Shown here: in pieces, positions 59,437 to 64,000 of the stretch
How the letters are laid out: every line of letters begins with the position of its first letter
Position numbering within the stretch: position 1 is the first letter of the stretch
Origin: Ruminococcus bromii
GTDB lineage: Bacteria; Bacillota; Clostridia; Oscillospirales; Acutalibacteraceae
Reading direction: 5' to 3'
DNA: 64,000 nucleotides
Assembly: GCF_002834225.1 (NCBI RefSeq)
Contig: NZ_NNSR01000026.1
Location: 112,428 to 176,427 of the forward strand
Notes under the pieces: model-generated
The model's database searches: none
What the model saw: only the letters and a program-made list of their open reading frames with translations
What the model was told of the DNA's origin: nothing
Position numbers and translations under genes: made by a program

Positions 59437-60891
59437 TCACTTTCTGTTAATTTTTTTAGCGTATTTATCTACAAAGATTGTTCTCGGAATTTCAGCGTCA
59501 TAGCTGCCCGTGAAACAACCGTCACAGAATTCTATATTTGCACCCTCAGCAATTTTTCTGAGACTGTTTATACTGAGATAACCAAGTGAATCTGCACCGA
59601 TATATTCACAGATTTCACTTGTTGTCAACTTGTTTGCAATAAGACTTTCTTTATCGTGAATGTCCACACCAAAGTAGCACGGACATACAAACGGCGGTGA
59701 GCTGATGAGCATATGCACCTCGGCAGCTCCTGCCTCACGCATAAGACGAACAATATGCTTTGAGGTTTCACCTCTGACGATTGAGTCATCAATAATAACA
59801 ACTCTCTTGCCTTTAACATTAGCCTTCAAAGCGGTAAGTCTTGTTCTGAGAAGTCTTTTCTTTTTATCTTTACCCGAACCTACTGTTCTGCCGATATATT
59901 TATTTTTGACAAAACCTGTGCTGAACGGGATACCCGAAGCCTTTGCATAACCCTGTGCGGCAATAAGTCCCGAATCGGGAACACCGCACACCATATCTGC
60001 ATCAATCGGGAACTCGTCATAAAGAAGTTCACCGGCTTTGAATCTTGCATTATGTACGCAGACACCGTTGATTACGCTGTCCGGTCTTGCAATATAAACA
60101 TATTCAAAAAGGCAGAAAGATGTTTTATCGGGCAAAAGCTTTAATTTGTAGCTGTGAAAGCCTTCTTCGTCAACTACTACCATTTCACCCGGCTCAACAT
60201 CACGGACAAATTCACCGCCGAGACTGTCGATAACACAGCTTTCTGAAGTGAAAATCCAGCTGTTTTTGAGTTTGCCGATACAGAGCGGACGGAATCCGTG
60301 CATATCACGAAAGCCGATAAGACGGCTCGGTGCGCAAATTACAGTTGAGTAAGCGCCCTTGAGCTTTCTCATTGAAGAAAGAACAGCATCTTCAAGCGTG
60401 TCTGTTACACATCTTTCGGTTGCGATAACATAAGCCATAATTTCAGCATTAGAATTGGACTGAAAAACAGCACCGCCTGTTTCAAGTTCCTGTCTTATTT
60501 CATTGAAGTTTGTAATTGAGCCGTTGCTTGCAATACCGATTGAACCCTGAATATATCGCATAACAAGCGGCTGGTTAGATGCACGGTCGAGTGATTCCGA
60601 TGAAGTATAACGAACATGACCGACTGCAATCTTACCGTTTGGAAGTTTTTCAAGTGCTTTGGGCGTAAAAATCTCGGACACCATACCGAGTTCCTTGACA
60701 GTTGTAAATTCACCGTCTTTATTCACGGTGATACCTGCGCTCTGCTGTCCCCTGTGCTGAAGGCTGAAGAGTGCGTCATTTGCGGCGGCAACAACATCGA
60801 TATCGTCATCATTACGGTAAATACCGAACACACCGCACTCGTCATTTACTTTGTCAAGTTTTGTGTCAATATCTACATAGTTCTTAATCAA
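59437..60891 (-). CDS. purF: Glutamine PRPP amidotransferase
   Basis: A 484 aa enzyme of the first committed step. An 18 residue propeptide precedes the catalytic Cys19 ([10 protein letters not shown]), which is the N-terminus after cleavage; glutaminase domain with [11 protein letters not shown] and [11 protein letters not shown] domain with [23 protein letters not shown] and [10 protein letters not shown] likely hold a 4Fe-4S cluster like the Bacillus enzyme. TTG start overlapping purE by 4 bases, with AAGGTGG before it. Confidence 0.95.
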   Translation of the reverse strand: MIKNYVDIDTKLDKVNDECGVFGIYRNDDDIDVVAAANDALFSLQHRGQQSAGITVNKDGEFTTVKELGMVSEIFTPKALEKLPNGKIAVGHVRYTSSESLDRASNQPLVMRYIQGSIGIASNGSITNFNEIRQELETGGAVFQSNSNAEIMAYVIATERCVTDTLEDAVLSSMRKLKGAYSTVICAPSRLIGFRDMHGFRPLCIGKLKNSWIFTSESCVIDSLGGEFVRDVEPGEMVVVDEEGFHSYKLKLLPDKTSFCLFEYVYIARPDSVINGVCVHNARFKAGELLYDEFPIDADMVCGVPDSGLIAAQGYAKASGIPFSTGFVKNKYIGRTVGSGKDKKKRLLRTRLTALKANVKGKRVVIIDDSIVRGETSKHIVRLMREAGAAEVHMLISSPPFVCPCYFGVDIHDKESLIANKLTTSEICEYIGADSLGYLSINSLRKIAEGANIEFCDGCFTGSYDAEIPRTIFVDKYAKKINRK

Positions 60892-61385
60892 AGCTCTGCC
60901 ACCTTAGCCTGCATTGCCTTGTCTTTTTCGGCAACGCCTTTTTCCATATCAGCTTTCATATTTTCAAGCTTCTCTGCAAGAGAATCGTCGGAAAGTGCGA
61001 GCATTTCAACGGCAAGAATTGCAGCGTTAGCCGCACCGTCAACTGCTACTGTTGCAACCGGAATTCCTGTAGGCATCATAACTGTTGCGAGAAGAGCATC
61101 CATACCGTCAAGCTGAGCCGACTTGCATGGGATTCCTATTACAGGGAGGGTTGTTTTTGCCGCAAGAACACCTGCGAGATGTGCCGCCATACCTGCTGCG
61201 GCAATGATTACACCAAAACCATTCTTTTTAGCATCTGCCGAAAACTTAATTGCCGCATCGGGAGTACGGTGTGCACTCATTACATGAACCTCATACTCTA
61301 CGCCAAATTCTTTGAGTTTACTGACAGCCTTTGATACTACGGGAAAATCACTGTCGGAGCCCATAATAATTGCAACCTTTTTCAT
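60888..61385 (-). CDS. purE: N5-CAIR mutase (class I PurE)
   Basis: A 165 aa protein that converts N5-CAIR to CAIR. AIIMGSDSDFPVV, VMSAHRTPD and AAAGMAAHLAGVLAAKT; GMDALLATVMMPTGIPVATV. First gene of the pur operon, next to its promoter (61509-61537) after a ~115 nt leader. An upstream ATG (GCTATGAGT) is out of frame. purK, purC, purL and purB are not in the window. Confidence 0.95.
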   Translation of the reverse strand: MKKVAIIMGSDSDFPVVSKAVSKLKEFGVEYEVHVMSAHRTPDAAIKFSADAKKNGFGVIIAAAGMAAHLAGVLAAKTTLPVIGIPCKSAQLDGMDALLATVMMPTGIPVATVAVDGAANAAILAVEMLALSDDSLAEKLENMKADMEKGVAEKDKAMQAKVAEL

Positions 61386-61508
61386 AACTACTCATAGCCT
61401 TTCCGCCCACTTGATAAATTGCCGCAAAACCGTGCCGTGGGCAGACAAAGTCAGGACAAATATGCCAATTTATGCTTTGAATCGACATAAATAAAGCATT
61501 ACTAATTA
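61386..61508 (-). promoter_or_regulatory. Structured pur operon leader (type not identified)
   Basis: The transcript leader (~115 nt) has GCCCAC (61437-61442 on the complement) pairing with GTGGGC (61405-61410), an upstream hairpin ATGCTTT..AAAGCAT, and an AAAGG stretch before the purE start. I compared it with purine, ZTP, PRPP and THF riboswitch cores and found no match. Confidence 0.45.
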
Positions 61509-61537
61509 ATTATATAAAAAAATCGGTTAAAATTCAA
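61509..61537 (-). promoter_or_regulatory. pur operon promoter
   Basis: Minus strand TTGAAT (61532-61537), 17 bp, TATAAT (61509-61514). Confidence 0.8.
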
Positions 61538-61579
61538 TAGTCAGGCGAAATTATTTTTAAAATACCGCCAAAAAGCAAA

Positions 61580-61606
61580 AAGTGACTGTGCAAAGCATAG
61601 CCACTT
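61580..61606 (-). terminator. Terminator of the CmpB-like gene
   Basis: AAGTGGCTATG / CACAGTCACTT (one mismatch, one wobble), 5 nt loop, then TTTTTGCTTTTTGG on the minus strand. Confidence 0.78.
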
Positions 61607-61613
61607 CAAGATA

Positions 61614-63125
61614 TCAATCAATCTCGGAAACATCTTTTCCCTGTTCGATTTTTGTGCCTTTATCGGGGCCTGTAGCATTAAGATACGGTCTTTCATTGGA
61701 AATGACGCCCTCGGTTGTAACTCCCGCCTCTGCAGCCTTTTTCATACCCGGAAAAAGAAATTCCATCTTTTCGTTATCGAATTTTTCATCGAGATATTCT
61801 TCAAAGCTGTTTGACGCAGGCACTCCCTCTGTTCTCTGAGTCCATCTTGCCGTAGCTGTTACGGACATAAAGCCGTTGAATGCCATGAATACAATCAGAA
61901 ATGTTGTAATAATTGCACCTGCTCTTTTAGGGATTTTTTCAATAAGCTTTGCTGTCCACGGATACAGATAACGCACCCAGACAAGACCGAGGAATCCCCA
62001 GATAAGGGCATACATAAGATTAGTTCTGCCGTCAAGGTTAAACGGAGTGTCACTGTAGTCCCATGAAACCGTTCCGAACATCTGCTCCTGCAGCCACGAA
62101 CAGAAATACTCAAAACCTGCTCCGACAAAAGCACTTATCACAAAAACAAGCGTATCATTAAGCTTGTAAAGCTTATACAAAGCAGCTGTCAGAAAACACG
62201 CACCGCCGCCGTAAACAGGAATAAACGGACCGTAAACCATACCGACACGCATTTCAAAATGTCCGTCAACGCAGAATGCCCATATTGTTTCAAGAATCGT
62301 GCCGATGAAAGAACCGATCACAAACAGATAAAAAAGCTTCGTAAAACAGAATCCGTAAGCAAACGGCTTGTCCTCTTTGCTTTCAAAGGTTTGTGTATAT
62401 TCTTTCATATTATCCTGCTTAATCTCCTCAATTTTAGCATTAATTTGCTTTACATAAGCCATATGAGTGAGATCGGGATAAGCGTGCGCAAGTCTTTTTC
62501 TTAAAATATTCTCTGTAAAAAGTCGGTTATAGTTTTCTTCAAGTTCCTGAATTTCAACCTCTGTTGCACCTTTATCCATAAGCTCGGAAGAATTTTTAAG
62601 CTTTGCAATTCTTCTGAGCAGACGGATTGTTGTTATCATTGAAAAAACATAATCAATTACAATAATTCCGCAGAAGCAAAGAACAAGAATAAGACTTACC
62701 CAGAAAGGAATTGCTTCAACGGCTGTGCGAAGCACCGGAATTATCAATCCGACAAGCAGCATACCGAGCAATCCGAGGAAAAGTGCATAAGGAAAAGTTA
62801 TATAATTGCCTATGCTGAATTTCGAGGAAGAAAAATCCCATGGCTTGAATTTGAGAGTTTTTTCTACAAGCACACCGACCACAACCATAAGTGCAGATAA
62901 TATCAGAGTTGAACCGATGAATAAAATCAGCTTGCTGTTTTCAAACGGTTTTAGTGCCGTATAACAAATAACCGCCGAAAATCCGTACATAGGGCAAAAC
63001 GGCGATGTCAAAAAACCGTTGTTACTGAATTTTTTCTCAAGAAGAAGCGAACGAAAACTGCTCGCCACCCAGCCAAAAAACGAGAAAATTACGAAGTACC
63101 ACAACAGGTCGAGTAAAAATTGCAT
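61614..63125 (-). CDS. Membrane protein with two ABC_trans_CmpB (PF06541-like) repeats
   Basis: A 503 aa protein with ~11 helices in two halves. First half: FFGWVASSFRSLL, then SPFCPMYGFSAVICY (~42-55); second half: GSFIGTILETIWAFCVDGHFEMRVGMVYGPFIPVYGGG. The GPF.P.YG motif and E near it mark each copy of the CmpB-type domain. The halves are joined by a cytoplasmic helical linker of ~110 residues, followed by a C-terminal acidic tail. Annotated as 'putative ABC transporter permease', but no ATPase is nearby and transport is not shown. Good GGGGG..GGA ribosome region. Confidence 0.8.
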   Translation of the reverse strand: MQFLLDLLWYFVIFSFFGWVASSFRSLLLEKKFSNNGFLTSPFCPMYGFSAVICYTALKPFENSKLILFIGSTLILSALMVVVGVLVEKTLKFKPWDFSSSKFSIGNYITFPYALFLGLLGMLLVGLIIPVLRTAVEAIPFWVSLILVLCFCGIIVIDYVFSMITTIRLLRRIAKLKNSSELMDKGATEVEIQELEENYNRLFTENILRKRLAHAYPDLTHMAYVKQINAKIEEIKQDNMKEYTQTFESKEDKPFAYGFCFTKLFYLFVIGSFIGTILETIWAFCVDGHFEMRVGMVYGPFIPVYGGGACFLTAALYKLYKLNDTLVFVISAFVGAGFEYFCSWLQEQMFGTVSWDYSDTPFNLDGRTNLMYALIWGFLGLVWVRYLYPWTAKLIEKIPKRAGAIITTFLIVFMAFNGFMSVTATARWTQRTEGVPASNSFEEYLDEKFDNEKMEFLFPGMKKAAEAGVTTEGVISNERPYLNATGPDKGTKIEQGKDVSEID

Positions 63126-63204
63126 TTCCTGTCCCCCACAATTTTATGCAACAAATCGGACACAGAATTCTGTGCCCGAAAAATTGCCGTAAATTTCACA
63201 TTCT

Positions 63205-64000
63205 TTATGCCTTTGGCACATCATCTTTCCAGAGTTCTTTAATTGCGGTAACATTGCCCGCAAGTCCCTGAATATCTGAAGGAATGATAATCTTTGTAGC
63301 CTTGCCGTCAGCGGCTTTACCGAATGCCTCAAGCGATTTAAGCTGAATAATTCTATCGGTAGGAGCAGCCTCATTGAGCATTTTAAGTGCGTCGGCATTA
63401 GCTTTCTGGACTGTGAGAATAGCCTCAGCTTCACCCTGTGCCTCACGGATTTTCTGCTCCTTAACAGCGTCGGCTTTAAGAATTGCAGATTCCTTCATAC
63501 CCTCTGCAACGAGAATCTGACTGCGTTTTTCACCCTCTGCATCAAGAATTCTTGCACGGCGCTCACGCTCTGCCTTCATCTGCTTTTCCATCGCATCCTG
63601 AATTTCACGGGGCGGAAGAATGTTTTTAAGTTCGACACGGATTACCTTAATGCCCCATGCGTCGGTTGCCTCGTCAAGAATCACTCTGATTTTACCGTTG
63701 ATTGTATCACGGGACGTAAGTGTGTTATCAAGCTCAAGATCACCGATGATATTACGCAATGTTGTTGCAGTAAGATTTTCAATAGCGCTGAGCGGTCTTT
63801 CTACACCGTAAGTATAAAGCTTTGGATCGGTAATTTCAAAATACACAACCGTGTCAATTTGCATGGTGACATTATCTCTTGTGATTACAGGCTGTGGAGG
63901 GAAGTCGATCACTTGCTCTTTTAATGAAACCTTTTTTGAGATTTTGTCGATGAACGGAATTTTTACATGCAAGCCTGTTGACCAAGTTACATGATATGTT
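63205..64000 (-). CDS. SPFH/band-7 (stomatin-like) protein, 5' end beyond window
   Basis: The last ~265 codons of a stomatin/prohibitin-type protein. SPFH domain: TWSTGLHVKIPFIDKI (frame open to the edge), QVIDFPPQPVITRDNV, TATTLRNIIGDLELDNTL; then the coiled-coil stretch ERERRARILDAEGEKRSQIL and the C-terminal KALEAF..KATKIIIPSD region. These form membrane scaffold rings, often paired with a NfeD protein; no NfeD is in view. The start and the N-terminal membrane segment lie beyond 64000. Ends 78 bases before the CmpB-like gene. Confidence 0.88.
   Translation of the reverse strand, partial: TYHVTWSTGLHVKIPFIDKISKKVSLKEQVIDFPPQPVITRDNVTMQIDTVVYFEITDPKLYTYGVERPLSAIENLTATTLRNIIGDLELDNTLTSRDTINGKIRVILDEATDAWGIKVIRVELKNILPPREIQDAMEKQMKAERERRARILDAEGEKRSQILVAEGMKESAILKADAVKEQKIREAQGEAEAILTVQKANADALKMLNEAAPTDRIIQLKSLEAFGKAADGKATKIIIPSDIQGLAGNVTAIKELWKDDVPKA

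Noticed and set aside
61386..61508. ZTP or purine riboswitch at the purine operon
   Set aside because: The conserved cores (for example the ZTP CCGCCUGGGCA end) could not be aligned on the right strand; left as an unidentified leader.
1..64000. CRISPR arrays, rRNA genes or a prophage
   Set aside because: No regularly spaced repeats, no rRNA sequence and no run of phage structural genes were seen anywhere in the window.

Overview
The window is a chromosomal segment from a low-GC, spore-forming, starch-degrading Clostridia-class gut bacterium, most like Ruminococcus bromii or a close relative in the Oscillospiraceae. This is an inference from content. There is a secreted GH13 alpha-amylase carrying a dockerin and two CBM26-like modules, a membrane-anchored single-cohesin protein (both hallmarks of an amylosome), and sporulation genes (spo0A, spoIVB, spoIIM, bofA, and an M50 protease with a SpoIVFA-like partner). 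Codon use is Firmicutes-like, GTG and TTG starts are common, and ribosome binding sites of the AGGTG/GGAGG type are strong.

Layout. (1) 1-8.5 kb: an AT-rich accessory array, all on the minus strand, of small unrelated membrane, lipo- and cytoplasmic proteins with many relics: a duplicated DUF4279-like gene, two IS fragments, a HAD phosphatase tail and a frameshifted gene. It resembles an orphan immunity-gene array. (2) 8.7-20.7 kb: core genes (DUF4364, bofA, secG, parC, parE, uvrB, radC, pyrE), then dinB with a small protein and an SPL-like radical SAM enzyme. uvrB-parE-parC and dinB-small-SPL are headed by promoters of identical design, with one LexA-like box between -35 and -10 and a second exactly 6 nt downstream of the -10. 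(3) 20.8-29 kb: membrane and surface genes, spoIIM, proC, a large SH3/Ig-like/GH24 lysozyme protein, an ECF-like membrane protein, a J-domain protein and DUF5685. (4) 29.1-30.05 kb: a decayed region next to tRNA-Ser(GGA). (5) 30.1-44.5 kb: cohesin protein, radical SAM enzymes, the M50 pair, MATE, VanZ, a small exporter, two flavoproteins and the dockerin amylase. (6) 44.7-54.5 kb: RNase P RNA, malic enzyme, amino-acid ABC transporter (permuted binding domain fused to permease, plus ATPase), CCA transferase, P-type ATPase, spoIVB-spo0A. (7) 54.5-61.4 kb: purine operon purE-F-M-N-purO-type-purH(AICAR transformylase)-D. (8) 61.6-64 kb: a duplicated CmpB-type membrane protein and an SPFH protein cut by the window end.

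How the genes work together. Starch is attacked outside the cell by the dockerin amylase, which could dock on a cohesin such as the membrane-anchored one here. DNA damage should co-induce excision repair (UvrB), topoisomerase IV, Pol IV and the SPL-like enzyme through LexA. The purine operon makes IMP with separate transformylase and archaeal-type cyclohydrolase instead of bifunctional PurH. The most promising under-described systems are the LexA-controlled dinB-small-SPL cassette, the binding protein whose lobe order is permuted, and the lysozyme with an SH3 domain inside its catalytic fold. All family assignments come from reading motifs by eye; no database search was run.
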